Source: an uncultured Roseovarius sp. (lineage in GTDB: Bacteria; Pseudomonadota; Alphaproteobacteria; Rhodobacterales; Rhodobacteraceae). Taken from it: a stretch of DNA of 8,656 bases. A model generated the notes under the pieces. It saw only the letters and a list, made by a program, of their open reading frames with translations. It had not been told where the DNA came from and did no database searches. Made by a program: the position numbers and the translations under genes. The stretch lies in contig CAJXKX010000062.1 in the NCBI GenBank assembly GCA_913055965.1, positions 1-8,656 of the forward strand, written 5' to 3'. The first letter of the stretch is position 1. Each line of letters begins with the position of its first letter. Positions 1 to 5,741 of the stretch are shown here, piece after piece.

Positions 1-447
1 ATCAACATGAACTCGGCCTTTCACCCCATCGCCGCCGCGCTGCCGGGGATGCGGGATCGCGGCTGGGGCCGGATCGTCAACATCGCCTCGGCGCACGGTC
101 TGCGCGCCTCGCCCTACAAGGCCGCCTATGTCACCGCCAAGCACGGCGTCGTCGGCATGACCAAGACGGTGGGGCTCGAGACCGCGAAGGAGCCGATCAC
201 CTGCAACGCGGTCTGCCCGGGCTATGTTCTCACCCCGCTCGTCGAGGCGCAGATCCCCGATACGGCCAAGCAATACGGCATTTCCGAGGAGGCGGCGATC
301 GAGCAGGTGATCCTCGCCAAGCAGCCCTCCAAGGATTTCGTCACGGTCGAACAGCTTGCCGGGACGGTGCTTTATCTCTGTTCCGACGCGGCGGCGCAGG
401 TGACCGGTACGACGATCAGTGTCGATGGCGGCTGGAGCGCGCAGTAG
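1..447 (+). CDS. bdhA: 3-hydroxybutyrate dehydrogenase, C-terminal part (5' end outside window)
   Basis: This is a short-chain dehydrogenase/reductase that interconverts (R)-3-hydroxybutyrate and acetoacetate with NAD in the cytoplasm, a step in using polyhydroxybutyrate and ketone bodies. The reading frame is open from base 1, so the NAD-binding Rossmann start (GxxxGIG) lies upstream and the first in-frame ATG (base 7) is internal. Visible family signatures are the catalytic Ser in NIASAHG (codon 88-90), the YxxxK pair (Tyr codon 127-129, Lys codon 139-141), the NAVCPGYVLTPLVE segment after the active site, and the C-terminal SDAAAQVTG...VDGGW ending. The combination of SAHGL, CPGYV.TPLVE.QIPD and QPSKDFVTVEQ fits 3-hydroxybutyrate dehydrogenase better than generic FabG-like reductases. 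It ends 45 bases before the TerB-like gene on the same strand. The family is confident; the exact substrate is inferred from sequence resemblance. Confidence 0.88.
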   Translation: MNMNSAFHPIAAALPGMRDRGWGRIVNIASAHGLRASPYKAAYVTAKHGVVGMTKTVGLETAKEPITCNAVCPGYVLTPLVEAQIPDTAKQYGISEEAAIEQVILAKQPSKDFVTVEQLAGTVLYLCSDAAAQVTGTTISVDGGWSAQ

Positions 448-492
448 CGACAGGGCATTGGCGCGGGCGAAAGGGCGGGCTATATCGGGCAG

Positions 493-930
493 ATGTTCGG
501 AGATTTGCTGAGCCGGCTTCTGGCCCCCGCCCCCCAGACCCTGCCCGACGCGGATGCGCGGCGCGCGCTGTCGGCGCTCATGGTGCGGCTGGCGCGCGCC
601 GATGGCCATTACGACGAGGACGAGCGCGCGCGCATCACCCGCATCCTGTCCGAGCGCTACGGGCTCGACGCCGAGGCGGCCGAGGCCTTGCGCGGCGAGG
701 CCGAGGCGCTGGAGGCCGAGGCGCCCGACACGGTGCGCTTTACCCGCGCGATCAAGGACGCGGTGCCCTACGAGGCACGCGCGGCGGTGATCGAGGCGCT
801 GTGGCAGGTGGCGCTGGCCGATGGCGCGCGGGATGCGGGCGAGGATTCGCTCATTCGGCTGGTGTCGAGCCTGTTGGGCCTGACCGACCAGGAAAGCGCC
901 CGCGCCCGGCAGCGGGTGCTGCGGGGATGA
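493..930 (+). CDS. TerB-like (tellurite-resistance TerB / DjlA N-terminal domain family) protein
   Basis: A 145-residue, all-helical, acidic protein of the TerB-like superfamily. Known members bind divalent metal through clustered acidic residues; their cellular role is poorly defined, and membership does not by itself imply tellurite resistance. The diagnostic pattern occurs twice: about residues 26-50 (ALMVRLARADGHYDEDE followed by an Arg/Ile-rich helix) and again about residues 100-130 (ALWQVALADGARDAGEDSLI), each carrying the ADG-x-x-x-x-E/D signature. There is no signal peptide or membrane segment, so it is probably cytosolic. The ATG at 493 is the only good start; the ribosome-binding site in front of it (cgggcag) is weak. 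The stop at 928-930 overlaps an ATG at 927 in another frame, suggesting past coupling to the next gene. Small TerB-like proteins of this kind are common singletons in alphaproteobacteria. The domain call is fairly safe; the function is unknown. Confidence 0.75.
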   Translation: MFGDLLSRLLAPAPQTLPDADARRALSALMVRLARADGHYDEDERARITRILSERYGLDAEAAEALRGEAEALEAEAPDTVRFTRAIKDAVPYEARAAVIEALWQVALADGARDAGEDSLIRLVSSLLGLTDQESARARQRVLRG

Positions 931-940
931 TAGCCTGCCG

Positions 941-1672
941 ATGTATGACCGGCCCGAGACGGCGGCGGCCAATGACCGGCTGTGGCAGCGCGTGCGCGCG
1001 CGGCTCGGCGCGGGGCCGGAGCATCTGTTGCGCGAGGGCGACCCCTGGGACCACTGGCAAAGCCCCGATCTGCTTTTGTCGCAGACCTGCGGCCTGCCAT
1101 ACCGCTCGCGGCTCCACGGCAAGGTAAATCTCGTCGGCACGCCCGTTTGCGACCTGGCCGATTGCCCGCCGGGGCACTATTGCAGCGTGTTCGTCGCGCG
1201 CCGCGACGATCCGCGTGATGACCCGCGCGATTTCGCCGGGGCCGTGCTGGCCTATAACGAGGCGCTGTCGCAATCGGGATGGGCCGCGCCGCAGGGCTGG
1301 GCGGCGGAGCGGGGTTTCGCCTTCGAGCGGGTGCGGCGCACGGGCGCGCATGCCAATTCGGCGCGCGCGGTGGCCGAGGGGCGTGCGGATATCGCGGCGC
1401 TTGACGCGCTGAGCTGGAGGTTGATGGCGCGAAGCGACAGCTTCGCGCAGGGCCTGCGGGTGATCGGGCGCACCGATCCCACCCCCGCGCTGCCCTGGAT
1501 CACCGCCGGCACCCGCGACCCCGCGCCCATCCGCGCCGCGCTGACGGCGGCGCTGGCGGCGCTGTCGGCGGAGGATCGCGACACGCTGGGGATTTCGGGG
1601 TTGGTCGAGATTGCGCCCGAGGCCTATCTCGCGCAGCCCATCCCGTCGCCGCCTGCCTCCGAATTGACCTGA
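941..1672 (+). CDS. PhnD/SsuA/transferrin-type substrate-binding-like protein without signal peptide
   Basis: A 243-residue protein resembling the phosphate/phosphite/phosphonate (PhnD) periplasmic-binding fold. Recognisable segments are SQTCGLPYRSRL with VGTP (about residues 47-68), CPPGHYCSV (79-87), AYNEALSQSGW (about 104-114) and the family block GAHANSARAVAEGRADIAALDALSW (about 134-158), where the Ser/Asn-rich loop would touch an anionic ligand and the ADIAALD strand follows. There is no N-terminal hydrophobic signal peptide and no permease or ATPase partner next to it. It is therefore probably a cytosolic binding or regulatory relative, or has lost its export signal, rather than a working ABC receptor. 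The ATG at 941 lies 10 bases after the preceding stop and has a poor ribosome-binding site. The better-placed ATG at 927, which overlaps the TerB-like stop as ATGA, is out of frame, so the 5' end may have suffered an indel. The fold assignment is good; ligand and role are unknown. Confidence 0.72.
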   Translation: MYDRPETAAANDRLWQRVRARLGAGPEHLLREGDPWDHWQSPDLLLSQTCGLPYRSRLHGKVNLVGTPVCDLADCPPGHYCSVFVARRDDPRDDPRDFAGAVLAYNEALSQSGWAAPQGWAAERGFAFERVRRTGAHANSARAVAEGRADIAALDALSWRLMARSDSFAQGLRVIGRTDPTPALPWITAGTRDPAPIRAALTAALAALSAEDRDTLGISGLVEIAPEAYLAQPIPSPPASELT

Positions 1673-1714
1673 CCGGGCGTCAATCCGGCGGGCAAGCGCA
1701 CCGTTCCGCCGCAT

Positions 1715-1725
1715 TGCAAGTTGCA
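1715..1725. promoter_or_regulatory. Perfect palindrome TGCAA-G-TTGCA upstream of ABC operon, possible operator
   Basis: An 11-base perfect inverted repeat (TGCAA, central G, TTGCA) sits about 70 bases before the GTG start of the transporter operon. Its right arm overlaps the best -35-like hexamer (TTGCAT, 1721-1726). A TTGCA-type palindrome over a -35 is a plausible repressor or activator site, but the cognate regulator cannot be named from the sequence. Confidence 0.35.
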
Positions 1726-1751
1726 TCGCGCAGATTTTTCGGCCCTATTGT
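1721..1751 (+). promoter_or_regulatory. Candidate promoter of the amino-acid ABC operon
   Basis: A TTGCAT -35-like hexamer (1721-1726) and a TATTGT -10-like hexamer (1746-1751) are separated by 19 bases, which is longer than ideal. They lie in the only sizeable gap upstream of the operon, with a local T-run (cagatttttc) between them in otherwise GC-rich DNA. The call rests on position and weak consensus match only. Confidence 0.3.
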
Positions 1752-1782
1752 CACGAGAATGTCGCAAGACCAGAGCGTGACA
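1749..1782. promoter_or_regulatory. TGTCACG ... CGTGACA inverted repeat before the ABC operon start
   Basis: Seven-base arms TGTCACG (1749-1755) and CGTGACA (1776-1782) are perfectly complementary across a 20-base spacer. The left arm overlaps the -10-like region and the right arm touches the ribosome-binding site. It could be a two-half-site operator or a 5' UTR stem that masks the ribosome-binding site; the sequence does not decide which. Confidence 0.35.
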
Positions 1783-1787
1783 GGGGG
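1781..1787 (+). promoter_or_regulatory. Ribosome-binding site that fixes the GTG start of the ABC ATPase
   Basis: The purine-rich CAGGGGG run lies five bases before GTG at 1793. An ATG at 1789 is in a different frame, and no ATG occurs in frame near the N-terminus, so this site supports the GTG start. Confidence 0.6.
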
Positions 1788-1792
1788 TATGC

Positions 1793-2566
1793 GTGTCCGA
1801 GACGCCGGTGATCGAAATCCGCAACCTGCACAAGGCCTACGGGGCGCTTGAGGTCATCAAGGGCGTCGATATCACCGCACCGCGCGGGCATGTCATCTCG
1901 CTCATCGGGTCGTCGGGTTCGGGCAAGTCCACCATCCTGCGCTGCGCCAACCTGCTGGAGGACAGCCAGCAGGGCGACATCCTGTTCAACGGCGAGCCGG
2001 TCAGGTGGAAGGGCGAGGGGCTGGGCCGCCATCCAGCTGATTCCAAACAGGTGCTGCGCATCCGCACCAATCTCAGCATGGTGTTCCAGCAGTTCAACCT
2101 TTGGGCGCACATGACCATTCTGCAAAACGTGATGGAAGCGCCGGTGACGGTTCTGGGCCGCGACCGCGCCGAGGTGGAGACGGCCGCGCGCGGCTATCTC
2201 GACAAGGTGGGGATCGGCGACAAGTGCGACGTCTACCCGGCGCAATTGTCGGGCGGGCAGCAGCAGCGCGCGGCCATCGCGCGGGCGCTCTGCATGGAGC
2301 CCGAGGCGCTGCTCTTTGACGAGCCGACCTCGGCGCTCGATCCCGAACTGGAACAGGAGGTGATCCGCGTCATCAAGGACCTCGCGCAAGAGGGGCGCAC
2401 GATGATGATCGTCACCCACGACATGAAGATGGCCCGCGACGTGAGCGATCACGTGGTGTTCCTGCACCAGGGCCTGATCGAGGAGGAGGGCGCGCCCGAC
2501 GCGCTCTTCGGTGCGCCGAAATCCGAGCGGCTGCGGGGCTTCCTCAGCTCCACCATGGCCGCCTGA
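1793..2566 (+). CDS. Polar amino-acid ABC transporter, ATP-binding protein (HisP/ArtP type)
   Basis: The ATPase subunit of a polar amino-acid importer, 257 residues, the usual HisP size; it docks on the cytoplasmic face of the two permeases and hydrolyses ATP to drive uptake. All nucleotide-binding motifs are intact: Walker A GSSGSGKST (39-47), Q-loop VFQQFNLW (97-104), ABC signature LSGGQQQR (152-159), Walker B ALLFDEP (172-178), D-loop SALD (180-183) and switch His in VTHDM (207-211). The stretch after Walker A and the FNLWAHMT block are typical of the HisP/OccP subfamily for histidine, lysine/arginine or opines. Translation starts at GTG 1793, supported by a CAGGGGG ribosome-binding site. 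It is the first gene of a four-gene operon, 27 bases before the binding-protein gene. A promoter and possible operators lie in the 120-base gap upstream. Role in amino-acid import is near certain; the substrate is not. Confidence 0.95.
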   Translation: MSETPVIEIRNLHKAYGALEVIKGVDITAPRGHVISLIGSSGSGKSTILRCANLLEDSQQGDILFNGEPVRWKGEGLGRHPADSKQVLRIRTNLSMVFQQFNLWAHMTILQNVMEAPVTVLGRDRAEVETAARGYLDKVGIGDKCDVYPAQLSGGQQQRAAIARALCMEPEALLFDEPTSALDPELEQEVIRVIKDLAQEGRTMMIVTHDMKMARDVSDHVVFLHQGLIEEEGAPDALFGAPKSERLRGFLSSTMAA

Positions 2567-2578
2567 GAGCAACCAACC

Positions 2579-2586
2579 AAGGGGAG
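2579..2586 (+). promoter_or_regulatory. Strong ribosome-binding site of the periplasmic binding-protein gene
   Basis: AAGGGGAG lies seven bases before the ATG at 2594. It is the clearest ribosome-binding site in the operon, in line with binding proteins usually being made in excess over permeases. Confidence 0.6.
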
Positions 2587-2593
2587 ACCACTC

Positions 2594-3313
2594 ATGAAGA
2601 AACTTCTGGTATCGACCGCCGCCTTTGCCATGATGGCGGGCATGGCCATGGCGCAGGATGTCGTGCGCCTCGGCACCGAGGGGGCGTATCCCCCGTGGAA
2701 CTTCATCAACGATGCCGGTCAGGTCGACGGGTTCGAGCGCGAGTTGGGCGACGAGCTGTGCAAGCGCGCCGAGCTCAACTGCGAATGGGTGACGAACGAC
2801 TGGGACAGCATCATCCCCAACCTCGTCTCGGGCAACTACGACGCCATCATCGCCGGCATGTCGATCACCGACGAGCGCGATCAGGTGATCGACTTCACCC
2901 AGAACTACACGCCGCCCGATCCGTCGGCCTATCTGGGCATGTCCGAGGACGTGGACCTGGCGGGCGGGGTGATCGCGGCGCAGACCGGCACGATCCAGGC
3001 CGGATACGTAGCCGAATCGGGCGCGACCCTGCTGGAATTCGCCACCCCCGAGGAAACCATCGCGGCGGTGCGCAACGGCGAGGCCGACGCGGTGCTGGCC
3101 GACAAATCCTATCTTGCGCCCATTGCGCAGGAAGACCCGGACCTGATGTTCGTGGGCGATGACGTGCCGCTCGGCGGGGGCGTCGGCATGGGCGTGCGCG
3201 AATCCGACGGCGAGTTGCGCGCCACCTTCGACGCGGCGATCCAGTCGATGAAGGATGACGGGTCGCTCAACGCGATGATCGAGAAATGGGAAGTGTCCTC
3301 GACCTTCGAGTGA
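2594..3313 (+). CDS. Periplasmic polar amino-acid-binding protein (SBP_bac_3 / HisJ-LAO type)
   Basis: A 239-residue extracytoplasmic receptor of the amino-acid importer. A classic Sec signal peptide (KK, hydrophobic core, AMA cleavage site) spans residues 1-20, with the mature protein predicted to start at Gln21. The family-3 solute-binding fold is shown by the GTEGAYPPWNF strand (27-37), GQVDGFERELGDELC (42-56), the Cys56/Cys63 pair that matches the conserved disulfide of HisJ/LAO proteins, the GNYDAIIAGMSIT block (80-92) followed by the Arg95 that in this family clamps the substrate carboxylate, and VRNGEADAVLADKSYL in lobe 2. It has a strong ribosome-binding site and lies between the ATPase and permease genes. 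A strong hairpin follows its stop codon, which would allow higher expression than the permeases. Acidic residues around the pocket and relation to HisJ/LAO suggest a basic amino acid or opine; this is inference. Confidence 0.94.
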   Translation: MKKLLVSTAAFAMMAGMAMAQDVVRLGTEGAYPPWNFINDAGQVDGFERELGDELCKRAELNCEWVTNDWDSIIPNLVSGNYDAIIAGMSITDERDQVIDFTQNYTPPDPSAYLGMSEDVDLAGGVIAAQTGTIQAGYVAESGATLLEFATPEETIAAVRNGEADAVLADKSYLAPIAQEDPDLMFVGDDVPLGGGVGMGVRESDGELRATFDAAIQSMKDDGSLNAMIEKWEVSSTFE

Positions 3314-3356
3314 CCGATCCGAGGCCCGCGCGCCGCAGGCTGCGCGGGCCGATCCG
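3314..3356 (+). other. Strong intercistronic hairpin flanked by CCGATCCG direct repeats
   Basis: GGCCCGCGCGCC (3323-3334) pairs with GGC plus GCGCGGGCC (3338-3340 and 3342-3350): twelve base pairs with a GCA loop and one bulged T. The unit is bracketed by exact 8-base repeats CCGATCCG at 3314-3321 and 3349-3356. There is no T-tract, so it is unlikely to be a full terminator. Its place just after a binding-protein gene and before permease genes fits an mRNA-stabilising or partially attenuating hairpin that sets subunit ratios. Confidence 0.6.
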
Positions 3357-3371
3357 CCGGGGGCCGCGCGC

Positions 3372-4256
3372 ATGTTTTCCTTCTGCTCCGATCCATCGAC
3401 GCTGGAGGGCCTGCGCTGGCTGTCGTGCTACCTGACCACGGTCAAGCACGCCAATCTCTACATCGCGGTGGGCACGGTGCTCTTGCTTCTGGCGATCACG
3501 GCGCCCGCGGCGCTGGCCTTCGGCTTTGGCGGGGCGATGGCGGCGCGGTCGCGCATCTGGCCGCTGTCGTGGGTCGGCAAGGGCTATATCGCGATCGTGC
3601 GGGGCGTGCCCGACATCGCCTTTTTCCTGTTCTTCGTGATCGCGCTCGACCAGATTTTCGAGGTGATCCGCCACAAGGTCAAATGTCCGGACTGGCCCGA
3701 CGAGATCTGGCAGGGCAGTGATTTCGTAGTGTGCCAGGCGGCCAAGCTGCCCCTGGGCAACTCGCCGCAATGGGTGCATGACGCCTACGGGTTCTTTCTC
3801 GCGGTGCTGACCTTCGCCATCGTGTTCGGGGCGTTCGCGGCCAATGTGCTCTATGGCGCGATGCGCGCGGTGCCGCGCGCGCAGATCGAGACGGCGGAGG
3901 CCTATGGCATGAGCCGCCGGCAGAGTTTCTGGCGCATCCTCGTGCCGCAGATGTGGGTCTATGCGCTGCCGGGGCTCAGCAACCTGTGGATGGTGCTGAC
4001 CAAGGCCACGCCGCTGCTGTTCCTGCTGGGGGTGGAGGATATCGTCTACTGGGCGCGCGAGTTGGGGGGCACGGCGCTGCCGCGCTTTACCGACTATCCG
4101 CATGGCGACTGGCGGATGTGGTATTTCCTCGCGCTTCTGGTCTTCTACCTCGGGCTGACCAAGGTCTCGGAGGTGGCGCTCGAGCGGCTGATGGTGCGCC
4201 TCAGCCACGGGCAGGCCACCACCGGCGGCGAAGCGCAGCGGAGGGCGGGCGCATGA
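3372..4256 (+). CDS. Polar amino-acid ABC transporter permease (HisQ/ArtQ type)
   Basis: One of two inner-membrane subunits of the importer, 294 residues. Hydrophobic segments are seen at about 27-55, 72-98, 139-163, 193-215 and 240-262. The EAA loop that contacts the ATPase is ETAEAYGMSRRQSFWRILVP (173-192 region), with the conserved Gly and Pro in place, and VRGVPDIAFFLF (76-87) matches the family R-G-T/V-P motif. It is longer than usual HisQ proteins because of a polar insert of roughly 40 residues (98-138) before the third membrane segment; by family topology it would face the periplasm, and it has two cysteines (105 and 121). The ATG at 3372 is preceded by a GGGGG run eight bases away. 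The stop overlaps the start of the second permease gene (ATGA), so the two are translationally coupled. The permease role is very secure; the function of the insert is unknown. Confidence 0.93.
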   Translation: MFSFCSDPSTLEGLRWLSCYLTTVKHANLYIAVGTVLLLLAITAPAALAFGFGGAMAARSRIWPLSWVGKGYIAIVRGVPDIAFFLFFVIALDQIFEVIRHKVKCPDWPDEIWQGSDFVVCQAAKLPLGNSPQWVHDAYGFFLAVLTFAIVFGAFAANVLYGAMRAVPRAQIETAEAYGMSRRQSFWRILVPQMWVYALPGLSNLWMVLTKATPLLFLLGVEDIVYWARELGGTALPRFTDYPHGDWRMWYFLALLVFYLGLTKVSEVALERLMVRLSHGQATTGGEAQRRAGA

Positions 4257-5059
4257 GTTGCTGGCAGACGGTGCAGGATTACGCCTTACGCTCCCTGGGC
4301 TATGGCGAGCGGCTGTTGCCGCGCGAGGGCTATACGCTGTGCGAGCATTTCACGCTGATCGGCTCGGGCATGATCTGGAACGTGTATTTCGGGGCGATCG
4401 CGCTCTTTGCCGGGTTCTTCCTTGCGACGGTGGTGGCGCTGGGCAAGGGCGCGCGCAACCCGCTGATCCGCAAGCCGTCGGAATGGTTCATCTTCATCTT
4501 TCGCGGCTCGCCGCTCTTCATCCAGTTCTTTTTCGCCTATTTCCTGTTCCTGTCGCTGAAATCCGTGAGCCCGTTCTTCGACGCGTTCACCTCGGCCTGG
4601 CTCGGCGCGCTGATCGTGCTGTTTCTCAACACGGCGGCCTATTCGGGCGAGATCTTCTACGGCGCGCTGCGCTCGATCCCCAAGGGGGACGTGGAGGCGG
4701 CGGATGCCTATGGCTTTTCGGGGTGGCGGCGGTTTCGCAAGATCGTGTGGCCCACCATGCTGCGGCTGGCGTGGCCCGCCTATACCAACGAGGCGATCTT
4801 CCTGTTTCATTCCACGACGCTGGTGTTCTTTTCCGGCTTTCCGGCGTGGCAGCAGCGGGGCGACGCGCTCTACTACGCGAATTACTTTGCCGACAAGACC
4901 TTCAACCCCTTCGTGCCCTACCCGATCCTCGCGGGGTATTTCATCCTGCTGACGCTGGTGGTGATTGCGCTCTTCGGCCTGGTGAACCGGAGGCTGAACC
5001 GGCACCTGCCGCAGGAGGCGCGGCGCGGGCTGCGGTTGCGGCTCAACGTCATCCGGTGA
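4253..5059 (+). CDS. Polar amino-acid ABC transporter permease (HisM/ArtM type)
   Basis: The second membrane subunit, 268 residues, pairing with the HisQ-like protein to form the translocation path. Hydrophobic segments occur at about 36-63, 77-101, 116-128, 170-190 and 222-245. The family motif FRGSPLFIQFFF (83-94) and the EAA loop EAADAYGFSGWRRFRKIVWP (148-167) are intact. The start is ATG 4253, which overlaps the TGA of the preceding gene (ATGA at 4253-4256). The reading frame stays open upstream to 3953, but that part lies wholly inside the first permease gene and has no membrane character, so the longer form is rejected. The 3' end overlaps the start of the nucleotidyltransferase gene by GTGA. 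Arg/Leu-rich residues at the C-terminus probably lie in the cytoplasm. Sequence resembles histidine/arginine/opine permeases, but substrate specificity is set mainly by the binding protein. Confidence 0.93.
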   Translation: MSCWQTVQDYALRSLGYGERLLPREGYTLCEHFTLIGSGMIWNVYFGAIALFAGFFLATVVALGKGARNPLIRKPSEWFIFIFRGSPLFIQFFFAYFLFLSLKSVSPFFDAFTSAWLGALIVLFLNTAAYSGEIFYGALRSIPKGDVEAADAYGFSGWRRFRKIVWPTMLRLAWPAYTNEAIFLFHSTTLVFFSGFPAWQQRGDALYYANYFADKTFNPFVPYPILAGYFILLTLVVIALFGLVNRRLNRHLPQEARRGLRLRLNVIR

Positions 5060-5664
5060 CGGGCGCGGTTGCGGTTCTCGTGCCGGCGGCGGGAGCGTCG
5101 CGGCGGATGCGGGGGCGCGACAAGCTGCTGGAGGAGGTGCGGGGGCGGGCATTGCTGGCCGACCGGGTGGCGATGGCGCTGGACCTCGGGGGCGAGGTTC
5201 TGGTGACGCTGCCGTCCGGAGGGCAGGCGCGGGCGCGGGCGCTCGCGCCGCTGGCGGGGCCGCGCTTGCGGGTCGAGGAGGTGCCGGAGGCGGGCGAGGG
5301 GATGGCGGCATCGCTGCGCCGGGGGGCGGCATGGGCCGTTGGACGCGGCGCGGCGGCGCTCATGGTGCTGTTGCCGGACATGCCGGACCTGACAGAGGGC
5401 GATTTGCGCGCGGTGCTGGCGGCGTTCGACGGGCGATCCATCCTGCGTGCGACGGCAGAGGATGGGCGGGGCGGGCATCCGGTGGTGTTCCCGGCGCGGT
5501 ACCTGCCCGAAATGGCGGCCTTGAGCGGCGACGCAGGCGCACGGGCGATCCTCGCGGCGCATGACGTGGCGCGGGTCGCACTGCCGGGCGCGCATGCCGT
5601 GACCGATCTCGACACGCCCGAGGCGTGGGCCGCGTGGCGCGCGGCGCGGCCACGCAAACCTTAA
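5056..5664 (+). CDS. MocA-like nucleotidyltransferase (molybdenum cofactor cytidylyltransferase family)
   Basis: A 202-residue protein with the NTP-transferase 3 fold, as in MocA (CTP plus molybdopterin to the cytosine dinucleotide cofactor) and related MobA-like enzymes. Visible motifs are the nucleotide-binding LVPAAGASRRMRGRDKLLE (residues 8-26; a variant of LAAGxSxRMGxxK), the metal-binding LLPDMPDL about residues 109-116, GHPVVFP about 140-146, the GDAGARAIL block about 161-169, and the C-terminal DLDTPEAW. The MocA pattern GHPVVF plus GDxGAR favours MocA over MobA. The canonical RMG is here RMRG, with one extra residue before the Lys. Start is GTG 5056, overlapping the permease stop as GTGA, so it is translationally coupled to the transporter although no metabolic link is obvious. 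No xdhC or xanthine dehydrogenase gene is nearby, so a different substrate is possible. It is very rich in GC. Fold confident, reaction moderately so. Confidence 0.78.
   Translation: MTGAVAVLVPAAGASRRMRGRDKLLEEVRGRALLADRVAMALDLGGEVLVTLPSGGQARARALAPLAGPRLRVEEVPEAGEGMAASLRRGAAWAVGRGAAALMVLLPDMPDLTEGDLRAVLAAFDGRSILRATAEDGRGGHPVVFPARYLPEMAALSGDAGARAILAAHDVARVALPGAHAVTDLDTPEAWAAWRAARPRKP
5632..5655 (+). terminator. Terminator-like hairpin at the 3' end of the transporter/nucleotidyltransferase operon
   Basis: GCGTGGC (5632-5638) pairs with GCCACGC (5649-5655) around a 10-base GC loop, inside the last codons of the nucleotidyltransferase gene. An AT-rich run follows (aaaccttaataaaacg), but it is not a true T-tract. 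It may mark the end of the operon; the evidence is weak. Confidence 0.3.
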
Positions 5665-5683
5665 TAAAACGTAAATAATACAA

Positions 5684-5736
5684 GCGGTTGTAGCGGTGCT
5701 GCGGTTTGACTTGCCGTGCGGTTTCTCCTAACGGTT
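5684..5736 (+). repeat. Iterated GCGGTT hexamers upstream of terminase genes
   Basis: GCGGTT occurs at 5684, 5701 and 5718, with one-base variants GCGGTG at 5693 and ACGGTT at 5731: five copies in 53 bases, starting just after an AT-rich stretch (5661-5681). The last two flank or overlap the candidate promoter elements. Clusters like this can be transcription-factor sites; the factor is unknown. Confidence 0.4.
5706..5734 (+). promoter_or_regulatory. Candidate promoter of the terminase operon
   Basis: TTGACT (5706-5711) matches five of six -35 consensus bases. At 17-base spacing stands TAACGG (5729-5734), a poor -10 match. Transcription would begin close to 5741, almost on the ATG at 5742. 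Upstream DNA at 5661-5681 is unusually AT-rich for this genome and could act as an UP element. Confidence 0.4.
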
Positions 5737-5741
5737 GTGCC

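Noticed and set aside
493..930. A tellurite-resistance operon
   Set aside because: Only one TerB-like gene is present; no terC, terD, terE or terZ neighbours, so the phenotype cannot be claimed.
1751..3373. 540-codon open frame on the minus strand opposite the ATPase and binding-protein genes
   Set aside because: It is His/Arg/Gly-rich with no domain, lies antisense to two confidently identified genes and follows from high GC at third positions.
3953..4252. 100-codon N-terminal extension of the second permease
   Set aside because: Entirely inside the first permease gene, no membrane character; ATG 4253 gives a normal family length and an ATGA coupling.
4258..5055. Upstream extension of the nucleotidyltransferase frame through the second permease gene
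   Set aside because: The translated extension has no family features; the LVPAAGAS motif sits at the N-terminus when GTG 5056 is used, as expected.
4286..5332. 348-codon minus-strand frame over the second permease and the nucleotidyltransferase
   Set aside because: Low-complexity Pro/Arg/Ala sequence, spanning two well-supported + strand genes.
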